From Onchidella celtica (taxonomy: Eukaryota; Mollusca; Gastropoda; Systellommatophora; Onchidiidae), in contig OZ007579.1 in assembly GCA_963931925.1 (NCBI GenBank), forward strand, positions 42,672,357 through 42,736,356: a stretch of 64,000 nucleotides of DNA, written 5' to 3'. Position 1 is the stretch's first letter. Each line of letters starts with the position of its first letter. A model generated the notes under the pieces. The model ran no database searches and had not been told where the DNA came from. It worked only from the letters and a program-made list of their open reading frames with translations. This document shows, in pieces, positions 23,568-35,150 of the stretch. Position numbers and translations under genes: made by a program.

Positions 23568-26104
23568 GTGTGTCTCTCTGATGAGCACTAAAACAATATA
23601 AAAGACTGAACTGGGACGTGTGGCCCAGATTACATAATAAAATTGAGATACCACAGCTATTTAGCTTCTTGTCCTGTCTCATTACCAATTAGTGCATACT
23701 GCGACCACATCGACACTCGGGGACAAGTTCATCAATGGATGTGGTCTTAATATATTTCTCTTTACCCTGCTTTCTGATGGTCAAACCCCTTTTACCTGAA
23801 ACCAGCTCAACAAACGTATCCTTGTAACTGTACACGCTTACACTTATGGTATTCATACCATAGATGAGATGGATAAAACTGTGGAGGTGTATTGAAAATA
23901 CAAGGCAGATAAGGTCATGATTATTTTCATGTTGTTAGATACAGTGGGATGAGTGTTCACCTGATACTGAGAGGAAGTACTCGGGGAGAATTGAACTGAA
24001 CAGAGCTGTTCAGCAGCGTGCAGAAAGGGGGGGGGGGGGAAGAGGGGATAACCCCCCGGGCATCCATTTCAGGGAAGATCCACCCAAAGAGTGATATTAA
24101 AATTACGTTTTTTGACAAATGAAATTACAACTGTTAACTTCATTGTACAAGCTGCCCTACAGTCCCACAAACGGGTGTGAATGTGATTTGTTTTAATACG
24201 TGACACCGGACTATACTTAGTCTTTGGGCATGGCATACCACCAAGGAGTTAGCTGAGGCATCACCAATCCTCTGCTCAGCACTGCAGCTCTTGCTCTTCA
24301 TTTGACACTGTTCAGAACAAGATCTTTAATCCATTCAAGATTACACAACTTCATCTTTCAGAAAGTAGTAGAAAATGCCTTTGCCTGAATATCAATACAT
24401 GTAGTTGCATGTAATGTTAATTAATAGTTAGATGTAACTTATTTTTACCATCTACCAAGTCTCATCTCATCATGAATTACATTTGCAATTAGCTGGTGTT
24501 TCTGTTCTGTTTGATCTAATGATTTTAAGAGATTAGCAAATGGCTCTAGACTTTGTGGAAAGCATGGTGTATAGCAAGCATACAAGTGTATTTGCTCTTT
24601 TAATTTTAATGTTATTTCAAAAGGAAATGTATTGAAGACTACATGTGATAGTTTCTCAGTGTCGTGGATAAAATTTCACAGCATTTTCCTTTCCTTGCTT
24701 TTTTGTTTAAATAAAGGTATAGATTTATTCAACTGCAGCCCATTTGTCGAAGAGTTATATTTACAACTATGTTGCTGTTTGTTGCTTGTTTGTGTCTCTG
24801 TATTACGTGAGTTGTCTGTATGTCTGTATGAGTGTCTGCCTTTTATTCAGAAACCACAAAATCTGAGATCTTTTGGTTTCACGGGGGCCTCAGCCTAAAT
24901 CTGTTGACCCCCATAGAAACCACAGAGAGAAACGCCTATGACCAAATATTTTGATTTAGCACCACCCAGGGAAGTTGTCCAGGAGTGAGGAAGAGTCAGA
25001 GAACGACAGAGGGAATGGGAGGAGAAGTGGGAGTAAAGAAAACGGAGTAGAACAGGGATGGGGAGCAGAAAGGGACTGGAAGTGATGAGGAGAGACGTAA
25101 GGATTTATCTCGAGCCCCGCAGGAAGTAAAAAATGTGAAACTCAAGGGATCAAACTCCAAAAAATGGCGAACGGAAATTATGCTCTCCTCCCTTGGATAC
25201 CCACTACCTATCTATTTTTGTCTTTCCTCCTAGTGTGTCTTTCTTACTCTATGGACCCGACAAAAGGAAAAAAGAAGACCCCGAGGTACCCATGGAACAA
25301 AGAGGATCCACACCAAGACAGAGAATTGAGAAAAGATAAGCTAAGATAAGATAAATTTTATTCTTCCTTGTACAAGGAAATTTGTTTTGATCATTGAATA
25401 CATAACACTACAGTTACAGAAACAAAAATTATGATATATAGCGCGCACATACATATATACACACACACACTAATAAATAAACAAAATTAACAGTGCACAC
25501 AATATGCTTCCGTTACTAAAACACACTGACCTGACAGGCAGGACACAATTCAACTGTACACAGATTACGATCAAGATGACGGCATCACTGTAACATCCTA
25601 GGCTGAGCCCCCCCCCCCCCCCCCGAGAAACCAAAAGATGTTAAGCCTGGCAGAACGGTAGACTAGCCTTTAAGAAATTGACCTGCATTGCCGAAGAATC
25701 AGTGGAAATTACAGCTTTAGACAAGTTATTTATTAACCTTTGCAGAGCTCGTAAGTTTAGTCCAAAGCTGATGAATACAACTGTCATAAGAATGATTGCC
25801 AGTGCTGCACCCTGCAATAACACAAGTTTCATGACGGTGTGATGATTGGCCTATAGTCATATTATCTATATTAATAAAAGTGAAACCTTACGACAATTGC
25901 AGCGCGCCTTTCGCTACTCCCCTCTTAATGCTGATTCGGTGGCCCTCAGATTTTATACAACGCTTAATATAGACTGTCGTCGTGTCCCCGGCACAGAAAA
26001 TAAAAAAATAATTAATAACTCGCAGAACGTTTGTATTAGTTTCTAGGTTGCGACACATTGGCGTTCGGTCTATTTTTTTGGCAAATTAATGTAACTTTTA
26101 CTAA
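23568..26104. other. Non-coding stretch with simple repeats
   Basis: No gene recognised. It holds a G run near 24,028, a purine-rich block near 24,970-25,110, a GATAAGATAA-led repeat fragment near 25,350-25,395, an (AC)n patch near 25,457 and a C run near 25,607-25,624. AATAAA occurs at 24,710. Confidence 0.5.
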
Positions 26105-27493
26105 AGCTCCATTTACACGTAGCGAATCGTCTGGAGGAACGGTCTCTTGCGGGACAATGCCCTGTCACTGAGGTCCAATCGCGGGTGTTGGGGACTATCC
26201 CCTCGTCCCTGGTACCGAACGCACGTACCCTGGGACCGATCGAGGAAATCAAGCGCTGCTTGAAATTTTGGCGACCGATCCTGCGGTATGAGATTTTATT
26301 TTGAAGTTGCCGCACGGCTAGGATAAATTGTTGAGAATTAAAAGAGGAATTTTATCAAATTAAAAAACTAAGTACACATTCGTAATCAGCGTATGGAAAT
26401 TAATAAAATCTACGCGTACAGGTCGCATTTTGTTGCTTGATATTTTTTTTTTTAACCTAGCCTAGCAATAGCATACTGTATAACTGCATTTATGCAATTT
26501 TTATTCTTTATCAAATACTTGTATTAAAAATATTTAATTAAGCCTTCGTACGACATCGATATATGAGAAAACAACAAATTAGTTGTAAAACGCAAATAAT
26601 TGTTTACAACAAGCGTACCTGTTGGTGATGACAATGGTATTAAATTAATGTTAACGGTGATGGTAATAGTAAATACATGCCATGGTACGATATACCTGTA
26701 GGCTGTAACTTTCATTAACAATTTAATGCAATAGATAGGAAACAGAAATAAAAAACGTTTCAAATTACTTATAAATTAGGGAGGGGTTGGGGTATGTGTA
26801 ACTGTTTTATCAAAAGAAAAACACTCACCTTCATATAATTATTCTTTTACAAGAGAGGATTATAATGGCACGACATGTTTCCGGTATTATTTTTACACAA
26901 TGCAGACGGCGAAATGCACGTTGAGAATTGCAAATCTTGGTACTTTCTTCCTGTAGCAAGAAAGTGTAAAGTAGCAGTCAGTCTCTCATGTGGACTAATT
27001 GCTTCTTGCATCACTGTTGACTGTTTTTCAAATAGAGAGCCTACAATATTCAGGAGGTGAATATAGGTCAACCCATTCATTCTCAAGTACTTTTTGAAGT
27101 CGTCTGTGTAAAAGCTAAGTTCATTCAATAGGTTTATGTGTGTGTAGGTGCGGATTTTTAGCAACCATTTCTTCGCCCAAATCGTTCTTTTTTCTTGAAT
27201 TGCAATGACACATAGAGCTAGCACTTTATCTAAAACTTCATCCGCCATAATTTCACGAACACGCCTACCCGCTACCGGAATCTGCATGTACAACTAGGTT
27301 TGCATAGAATCTAGCAGTAAACAATTGGGCAAAACAACACAGGGTCGACAGACAGAACGCCAGGTGTAAATGTGGCAATCGCAAGGGACAAACGTGAGGG
27401 ATAGACCCAAGAGGAGAAACCTCCGGGCTAGGGGGAAAGGGACATCATTTGGTGACAAACTCTAAGGATCCTACCCGACGTGTAAATGGGGCA
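26105..27493 (-). mobile_element. Internally deleted PIF/Harbinger transposon
   Basis: The ends share GC(T/C)CCATTTACACGT in inverted orientation (left from 26,106; right ending 27,492). They are flanked by TAA on both sides (26,102-26,104 and 27,494-27,496), the TWA-type target of PIF/Harbinger. The 1.39-kb interior contains the first exon of a Harbinger transposase on the minus strand. The exon carrying the DDE catalytic core is missing, so the copy cannot move itself. Confidence 0.85.
26829..27248 (-). pseudogene. Harbinger transposase, N-terminal exon (broken)
   Basis: Reading from the ATG at 27,248 the product begins MADEVLDKVLALC and contains the hallmark segments RTYTHINLLNEL, ISPHERLTATLHFLATGR and YQDLQFST, typical of the N-terminal part of PIF/Harbinger (HARBI1-like) transposases. 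A one-base shift in an A/T homopolymer near 26,890 breaks the frame; the family-typical continuation is readable in the neighbouring frame. The exon ends at a splice donor (ATGAAG/GTGAGT on the minus strand, about 26,829). No DDE-bearing exon follows inside the element. In the family this protein cuts the element ends together with a partner Myb-like protein, which was not seen here. Confidence 0.85.
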
Positions 27494-27604
27494 TAAGATT
27501 GGTTCCGGTATAGACAGTATCACCAGAGAGTATAGATTTAGAGAGAGGGGAAAGCTTCGCTTTTACGCGTGATCGACGTATGCGCTAGCAACCGAAAATA
27601 GAGG

Positions 27605-27655
27605 CCTGATCACACTTAACACTACTCACTGGATCCCCAAAATCAGCTCATGACA
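27605..27655 (-). repeat. Left LTR remnant of element 0
   Basis: The last 50 bp of the LTR match 31,383-31,432 with two or three changes and end in TGACA next to the polypurine tract. Confidence 0.75.
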
Positions 27656-28178
27656 CATCCCCCACCCCAGTTAAAATTTACAATTTTAACGATAAAAAAA
27701 TGTTGGGGAACTTAATGTCATGAGCCCCCAATATAACCGAAGGTTCACGTAACTGAACTTATATTAAAGGTGAAAACTGAACGTGCATTTTTGATGGACA
27801 AAACTTGCATGAGAAATTTACATGCATCGTTCTGTAGCAAGGTCCGTCTGTAACAAATAATGAATCACAAGTTTATCCCTACGGAATATACATCAATGCA
27901 TATATCACAATTTGAATCCTCACTCCACAGCGTACGCCCCGTCGTATGTCTTTCACTTTCTGCGAGTCGATGTCCTGTCCGTTCCTCGTTGTTGTCCACG
28001 GATCAGTGACGAGATGTCCATGCAACGGAAAAAGAACACAAATTAGCGGTATATAAAGATAATATGGTTATAACAATAACTAATCTAAAAAATGTAGTGA
28101 AGGAGTGCCCGGAAAGGTCACAGCACTGGTTTGGTGTCCTCCAACGTCAAGATGATCGCTAGTGTGTCCACAGATTTC

Positions 28179-28190
28179 GGGTCCCCTCCA
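28179..28190 (-). promoter_or_regulatory. Primer-binding-site candidate of element 0
   Basis: On the minus strand TGGAGGGGACCC starts one base after the LTR end. The same 12-base word occupies this position in element 1, and element 2 has a close form. The primer tRNA was not identified. Confidence 0.65.
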
Positions 28191-28346
28191 GTGTCAATGT
28201 TCGAGGTGAGTAAGGTCTTGGGGATAATAGCGCATTCGACTAATCGAAAGGCCACTCACACTCGTCCAGGCACAATCATAATAATTAATAACACACTTGT
28301 TGAATATATATATCAGGCCTGAAGGGCCATACTACTTTATTACTAC

Positions 28347-28487
28347 GGATACAATAGGTATGATTGCAGATACAATAGATAGGATTGCAGATACAATAAA
28401 TATGGTTGCAGATACAATAGATAGGATTGCAGATACAATAAATATGGTTGCAGATACAATAGATAGGATTGCAGATACAATAAATGG
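28347..28487. repeat. 21-bp minisatellite inside the LTR
   Basis: About seven units of 21 bp (GATTGCAGATACAATAGATAG and variants) alternate in two forms, giving a 42-bp higher-order period. Because 21 is a multiple of three, a frame of about 104 codons stays open (ADTIDRIADTIN repeats). It is probably not a gene. Confidence 0.9.
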
Positions 28488-29149
28488 GACTGCATTAATT
28501 AGTGGCTACATCAAAGCCCTATTGTGGGAACTCCAGCTTGTCGCTGAACTTATTAACTGTAATTCAAGAGTTCTAATTTCACATGGGATACAACTAAGGC
28601 ATTCCATATAACATGAGATACAATCTCTACGTACTACGTCTACAAAAGATTATTTTTCTATGAATGACTTCAATACTTCTTTCTTTCCACACACACTATC
28701 ATTCTACACTGTATTAATCCTGTCTCTATTGTGAGGATTGCCAGGTGGCTTTCCTACTACTCAGCTTCGTCACTGGGCTGATCTAGTAATTCCTGTCTCT
28801 ATTGTGTGGACTTATAGATTGCCTACCATTATACGCTCGTAGCCAATGTACGAGCGTAGATCCAAAGGACACGGTTCGTACTTTTGGCCAAGTGCGACGA
28901 GGCGTTTATCAATTCTCTGGATGACGACACGGTCACTCCACTTCGACTTCACTTGTATCTATTCTGTCTGTGCTCGACTCCTATTGTCAGGCCCTGGAGC
29001 TCGAGCCGAGAGGAACCTCACTGGATCGAATGATTTCCACAGCCGTTCTCTGCTTAAACAATGGCGACTTAAGCTTATATACCTCCAGCCAAACCCCGTG
29101 AAAGTTTCTTGTCTCACCTTCCGAAATCATGCCGGGTTCACGTGCCCCG

Positions 29150-31325
29150 TGCATTGCTTAGACCAACATGCTCCGGTAACACCAAGGACAGTATCACATC
29201 GACCATGGTCACCATGGTTCGCCCTTGAAATTAAGGAATTAAAACGTAAAAGACGCCAAGATGAACGGCGATGGAGGAAATCGGAATTGCAAGTTCACAG
29301 TGACATTTTCAAAGAAAGTAAAAACAATGTTGTAAAATTGATTCAGAAACTCAAACGGGGTTATTTTATCCAAAAATTTAGCAGTGTTAAAACGTGTAGA
29401 GATCTTTTTCTGCTCTCTGACAAACTTTTGGGGAAAGAAACAAGTTCGGTTTTTCCACAGGGTGACCATAAAGACTTGTGTGAAATGTTTTCATTGTATT
29501 TTTATGAAAAAATTGAACGTATCAGATCTAATTTTAACAATGTTACCAATTTATTACCTGAACTATGTGTTTTTGAAGGCAGGAAATTGACTGATTTCCA
29601 GATGTTGTCTGAGACTAGGATTAAAGATCTTATCAAAAACTCGCCATCCAAATCATGTGAATTAGACCCATTTCCGATGACATTTGTGAAATTATATCTT
29701 GATGAGTTATTGCCATCCATTACTCATGTAATCAATGTTTCTCTGAGAACTGGTGTTGTACCAGATTCTTTCAAACAGGCAATTGTAAAACCTTTGACCA
29801 AAAAAGCTGGGCTCGACGTAAACAATGTGAAAAATTATAGGCCTGTGTCAAACTTACCAATTGTGTCCAAGATCCTTGAAAAATCAGCGTTGAGGCAAAT
29901 CATGGAGCACATTGAGATAAATAACTTGAATGAGATATTCCAGTCGGCATACAAAAAGGGCCACAGTACTGAGACTGCTATCCTCAGAGTAGTGAATGAT
30001 ATTCTTCTAGAGCTCGATAACAAAAGAGTATGTATTCTTGTACTTCTGGACTTGTCTGCTGCCTTTGATACTTTAGATCATAACATTCTATTACATCGTC
30101 TAGAAAAGACCTTTGGTATTGCAGGAAATGCACTGTCATGGTTTCAGTCCTATCTTTCAAATAGAAAACAATGTGTGAGAGTCAATGATAGTTGTTCTAA
30201 TGTCCAAACACTCAATTTTGGGGTACCTCAAGGTTCTGTTTTGGGCCCAATTCTTTTCACATTATACACCCAACCTCTTGCTGATATTTTCAGAAAATAT
30301 GATCTTCAATACCACCAATATGCTGATGATAGCCAAATATATAAAGCATGTGATCTTGAAAACCTAGATGATACGATAAAAACAATGGAGCATTGCATAC
30401 AAGAAGTTAAGAAATGGATGGATGATAATAAGCTAAAACTAAATGATGAGAAAACAGAAGTTATGCTCATAACAAATCCAAAACAAAAAATCAATCCACC
30501 AGATCTCAATGTAAATGGCCATCTTATTAAAATGACAAGTAAAGTAAAAGATCTGGGCACAATCTTAGATGCAGAGATGTCAATGTCACCATTTATTAGT
30601 CAGCTGTGTAAGAATCTTAATTTCCAGTTACGGAAAATCAGCAGTATACGGCACTGCCTAACTACTGAAGTAACAAAACAGCTTGTAACATCGCTGTTTC
30701 TCTCTAGGCTGGACTATTGTAACATACTGCTAAGTGGTCTTCCAAAAAGTAAAATCAATAAGCTTCAGTTAATCCAAAATAATGCTGCAAGACTAATAAC
30801 AAGAAGAAAAAGGATAGATCACATAACACCAATATTTAAGGAGCTCCACTGGCTACCTATTGAGCAGCGAATAAAATATAAATTGGCTTTATTTTGTTAT
30901 AAATGTGTCAACAACATGTCGCCAGAGTATATTTCAGAACTTATAGAACTGCATCGCCCTGCAAGAGCATTAAGATCATCTTCTGACAACCTTAGACTAA
31001 AAGTAACCCGTAGTGAACCTAAAAAGTTTTGGTGAAAGGGCTTTCAGCCATGTTGGGCCCAGGGTGTGGAATGAGATTCCTTTAGATGTCCGCAGTTCGC
31101 AAGTATTTTCACAGTTTAAAAGGATGTTAAAATGTCATTTGTATGAGAGTTTCTAGTCTATGTAAAAGCTATCTATTATTATTATTATTATGTGTGTATC
31201 AATGTGGGTTGTGTGTGTGAGTTTACCCATGTATTTTTTGACATGTTTCTGTAAAGCGCATAGAGCATTTTTGTAATGGATATGCGCTATATAAATGCCA
31301 TCCATTATTATCCATTATTAACTCA
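29150..31325 (+). mobile_element. 5'-truncated CR1/L2-group LINE
   Basis: A non-LTR retrotransposon lies within the element-0 LTR. It keeps the region before the reverse transcriptase, the RT domain, a C-terminal segment and a 3'UTR. The 3'UTR ends GTAAAGCGCATAGAGC, GGATATGCGCTATATAAATG and a CCATTATTA repeat. The endonuclease region and 5'UTR are absent. The family call rests on the RT motifs and on this characteristic 3' tail. Confidence 0.85.
29155..31156 (+). pseudogene. LINE reverse transcriptase (truncated, frameshifted)
   Basis: The open frame from 29,155 begins in the pre-RT linker (DQHAPVTPRTVSHRPWSPWF). It then shows RT signatures in order: FQSAYKKGHSTETA, LDLSAAFDTLDHNILLHRL, GVPQGSVLGPILFTLY and the catalytic YQYADDSQIY. 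The frame stops at 31,035. The conserved C-terminal segment (HVGPRVWNEIP, ending near 31,156) continues one frame over, so an extra base in the A run at 31,021-31,025 is the likely lesion. Upstream frame back to 28,846 is LTR sequence, not LINE. It lacks the endonuclease domain. In the family, RT copies RNA at a nicked target. Confidence 0.9.
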
Positions 31326-31451
31326 CCGCCTTAAGGCGTGAGTCCACTAACCTATAAAATCCCACCTTTTTATTCTAAGGGTCTGATCACACTTAACATT
31401 ACTCACTGGATCCCAAAAATCAGCTCATGACAGCGGTAAACAATTGGAAAC

Positions 31452-31564
31452 ATGGCGGATCCAAAGAACACGCATTGCAGATGGTGCTCTGCTTTTGGCT
31501 GCCAGAATTCAAAGCACAAAAGACCAGACCTCGCATTTTTGCATTTCCTTTCAGACCCAGAAAG
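31452..31564 (+). pseudogene. THAP zinc-finger exon of the ISL2EU-like transposase
   Basis: ATG at 31,452 opens 37 codons beginning MADPKNTHCRWCSAFGC. The Cys-x-Ala-x-Gly-Cys spacing and the LAFLHFLSDPER end match the first half of a THAP domain, a C2CH zinc-binding DNA-recognition module. The exon ends at a good splice donor (GAAAG/GTAAGG). The second half of the THAP domain must lie in a downstream exon I could not place. Its first in-frame stop is just inside the intron. Together with the DDE segments at 33,700-34,440 it makes up the transposase gene. Confidence 0.8.
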
Positions 31565-33340
31565 GTAAGGGATATTGTTGTTTACAACTATTTAATTTAT
31601 TTTTGTGAAATTGTCAACTGAGACACTGCGACTGCCTCCGTGCCTGACAGACATGACTGTGTTGACGCTGATAAGGTGGTGTTTGTTTACATGAGATCAG
31701 TGACCATTACTACGACTAATAAACTCATTGAGCCCATGGAGAGGGCATAGTCTAATTAAAAAAGAGTAGTGATACAATCACTAGAGACAGAGACACAAGC
31801 TAGAATCTAGATCGAGATCTAGTTTTGATCTCAGAGGCTTAGGCCTGTGATTTTCGTCTTCGATCGTAAGTCTAGGCCACTCTAAGTTTCAAGATCTGGT
31901 GGTCGTCTGTGCATTCTGATCCAAGCCTACCCTCTACTAGATTAATTATTCTAGTCAGATACGGCTGTGCTTTGGATCTTGCTTAAATGATCTATTCTAT
32001 TCAGTTAGACCATGCTCTTTGATATCAAGCCTATATTGAAGGAGATCAGTTTACCGGGTCTTTTCTGATACCAGATTTAGATTTCTAGTACTGATGCTAC
32101 TACAGTGTAGTAGAGGAGCTAATTTGCCTCTAATCAGATACAATGACATGTCTTCTCATCCTTAGTCAAGCTGGGTGGAAGATTTAATGTGTTGTTTTTT
32201 TCAATGCATTTTTGTGCACACCCCCCCCCCTACGGAAGATTGTCATACATGTACTTGACAGAAGTTATAGATCTCTATCTAGATCTAGATCAAGGCTCAT
32301 CACTGTACTCAGACTCAAAAGAAGAGAAAGTGAGGTTTTCATTTGGGAGCAGGCCTAGATCAGTGCTGAACAAGCCAATATCAAATCTCTGCATGATTTA
32401 TATATATGTATATTTAATTTGTACCCTATGTCTTTGTCCCTAGATCAAATCTTCGCACCTCATGGAAAGATTTGGGTTCACCAGCACTCCCCCCATACTT
32501 CCTTCTGTGTTTTCTTCAAGTATTTTGTTCTACTCCACTTTGAGGAAAAAAGGTTGGTTGGGTGGAAATTAATCTAGTGGTCAAAGCTTTTAAAGTTTAA
32601 TCATTTAAGGATTAGAGTGTATTGAATAAATTTTGTTTGCAATTCTTAAGCATAATCACAACCAAAAAAAAAAAGAAAAACAAACAAAACACCATTGAAA
32701 AACTCCTAAGGCACAAGATTAGAGGCAAAGTATCAAATGAAAATTTAATTTTCTGCTTCAAGTATTCATTACAGGCATAAATTATGATTTAACAAGCACA
32801 CACATAGCCAACATGACATGGTTTACAAAATACTTCATTATAATGATGTGATTGATTGACTGGCTCTGTTTGGTTTTAATGGTACCGATAGTGGTCATGA
32901 TAAAAGTTTACAGAGCAATAAATTGTCTCACAGAAATTAATCGAACAATATTACCCAAACACTTTACAGTGCAGTAAAAACATCTTGTTATACACAGAGA
33001 AGTGCATCTATCTAACAAAGTAAGGTTACATTGTTTTTGTCTTGTTGCTCTCAAGCAGCCTGCTAAACTGATTGCTGGATTTCAATTATCTCATTTAATT
33101 GGCAGATCTGGAGTATTTTTCAAGTAAAGAAAGACATCAATATTCATGCCATTGCATTAGATCTTTCATCAGACGGAGAAAACACTCAAGTTATAACTAA
33201 AATAAAAGCCCTTTTAGTGGTCATGTTAGGTCTTTGCCTCAATACAACATTATATTTGTACCTTTCTCAAAACTACATGAATCAGAATAAACAAGAAAGT
33301 AGAAAACAAAACCTGAATTTACAATCATCTTTCATTTCAG
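31565..33340 (+). other. Probable intron(s) of the transposase gene
   Basis: AT-rich sequence lies between the donor at 31,565 and an acceptor with a pyrimidine tract (CATCTTTCATTTCAG, AG at 33,339-33,340). A small exon completing the THAP domain is expected here but was not located. Confidence 0.55.
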
Positions 33341-34440
33341 ACATGGGCGCTTGAAAAAGACAGCAGTTTCCTGCCGTTTCAGCCACAAGCCCCCAAGATG
33401 GTGAAAAGAGAAAGCGAACTTCTGAACCCAAATTTACTACACATGATCTCACATATCATGATAATGATAATCTATTATTCAGAACAAGAGGAGATACAGG
33501 TCAGGTGCACTCGGCTTGAAAATGCCAATGGCATGTTGGAACAAAAAGTAGAACAGCCCATGCGTTTCACCTTCGACTTGAGACTCTGCCACCAGAACAA
33601 ATGAAGCGAGTCAAGTCACCGGTTTCACTTCATCTACCAGTGTTCAAACCATGTTTTCTTTTTTCACTTTACAAACTGTCTTATCTAATAGGAAAAATGC
33701 TGCACTCACACCAATGAATGTTTTCTTCGTGACCGTTTTAAGACTGAGACAAGGTTTGAGTGAAAGTATGCTTGCTCTGTTATTTGATGTTAGTATAACC
33801 ACAATCTGAAATAAATTGAATGACTGCATTGATGCAATTTATCACAAAGGCAAAGCAGTCTCCATCTGGCCTTCAAAGCACACCATACAGTCTTTCATGC
33901 CCCTGCATTTTAAAATGTTTTATCCATCTTGTCGAGTTATCATCGACTGTACAAAATTTTTTGTACAGAAACCATCAAAACCTGAACTTCAGCAAACAAG
34001 ATGGAGTAACTATAAAAACAATAATACCTACAAGTCTCTCCCTGGCACTGCACCTAGTGGTGCTGTGAATTTTATATCTGACCTTTGGAATGGCAGTGTA
34101 AGTGACAAGGAACTAACTCAGAAATGTGGTTTAATGGACAAGCTGGAAGCTGGTGATTTGGTGTTAGCAGTAGCTGACAGAGGATTCACAGTGTTTGAAT
34201 CAGAGTTTGAAAAAAGGGGTATAAGATTATAAACTGCATTCTTTTTGTCAATTAAACAATTTGAGCTTGATGAAAGATCAGAGAATAATGACAGAGTACA
34301 TGTAGAAAGAGCTATTGGACGCATCAAAAACTTTCAAATTCTAAATGGCATTATTCCAACCTCCCTAAAATCCATCAATAAAATTCATTTCATTTGTGCT
34401 TTCCTAACCATTTTTTCAGGGGAACCCTTGATTCAGTCCC
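33341..34440 (+). pseudogene. DDE_Tnp_4-type transposase core (broken)
   Basis: After the acceptor come a charged linker (GEKRKRTSEPKF), a short coiled-coil-like segment (RLENANGMLEQKVEQ), then pieces of a DDE_Tnp_4 endonuclease in changing frames. These include LTPMNVFFVTVLRLRQGLSE at about 33,709, VIIDCTKFFVQKPSKP (first catalytic Asp), WSNYKNNNTYK, LVLAVADRGF (second Asp), and HVERAIGRIKNFQILNGIIP (catalytic Glu) in a third frame. At least three frameshifts or stops separate these pieces, so no working enzyme can be made. In the family the protein binds the element ends through THAP and cuts them with the DDE triad. The call to ISL2EU rests on the THAP fusion plus the neighbouring YqaJ gene. 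Confidence 0.85.
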
Positions 34441-35150
34441 ACAGAGTAGCTTTGGAAGAACATTTGACTCAGATCTTTCATCATTATTTATTATGTCTTC
34501 AAAATGCTGTAAAGTGTAAGGCCCTCAGCACAAATCATGTGTTTTCTTTGTTGAATTTCAACAATCATTGCTCTGTATGATATTAACACAACACTGGTAC
34601 AGCAGTGTTCAAGTCATATAAATTCTGCTACCCTCAAATATAATATGTTACAGTGTGTAAAAAAAAAATAGGGTGAAACATAAATGGGCAAAATGAGAAA
34701 AAAATGAGTTACGGAATGAATACAAGTCAGTTTTAAGAAAGAATAAATAAAATTACAATTTAAACAAGTAAACTTGGCAAACTAAAATATCAAAATCAAA
34801 TTTCTGACTCAAGGGAACTTTCGAACTGTATGAGCAAATTATTTTCATAAATTTACACATATATGCTTTCTCTTTCTATTCTGAATGTATGACCATTGAT
34901 ATTATAATTTATTGTTTCTTACTATTCCCTGTTCATTTTTCAGCTGAATTAGTCATTGCTGCAAAATAAACAATTTTGTTCATTTCATATTCATGTTCAT
35001 GTCATATTATTTCTGTGGCCACCAGACAATACCTTCTAAATCATTACAGATATCAAGAGGACACATTTTCCCAGAATGCACTCAAATCACCCAATCAATA
35101 ATGCAATAATACTGGTCTCATCGACAGTCAGACACCAATTCTTTCCTTCT
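34441..35150. other. Spacer between the convergent transposon genes
   Basis: AT-rich tail of the transposase frame (to 34,580) and non-coding sequence. Nothing else was recognised. Confidence 0.6.

Larger units (their letters stand above)
27605..31432 (-). mobile_element. Element 0: gag/pol-less LTR retrotransposon, family of element 1
   Basis: A left LTR remnant ends CTCATGACA at 27,655. It is followed by the same polypurine-tract region as element 1 (CATCCCCCACCCCAGTT) and a 536-bp interior with only 3'UTR-like and leader-like sequence. A right LTR starts TGTCAATGTTCG at 28,192 and ends CTCATGACA at 31,432. Leader words shared with element 1 include GGATCA(G/A)TGACGAGA. All coding sequence is absent. 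The left LTR keeps only about 50 bp homologous to the right one (CTGATCACACTTAAC onward), so that side is truncated and no target duplication is seen. Confidence 0.75.
28192..31432 (-). repeat. Right LTR of element 0, split by a LINE
   Basis: It starts TGTCAATG and ends TGACA. Sequence from 28,192 to about 29,150 and from about 31,326 to 31,432 is LTR; the 2.2 kb between is a LINE. It carries the palindrome-like TCAGGCCTGAAGGGCCA (28,313-28,329), which is shared with the other LTR families here. Confidence 0.75.

Noticed and set aside
28846..29150. N-terminal extension of the LINE open frame with an ATG
   Set aside because: This part is LTR sequence of element 0 that happens to be open; LINE similarity starts only near 29,150.
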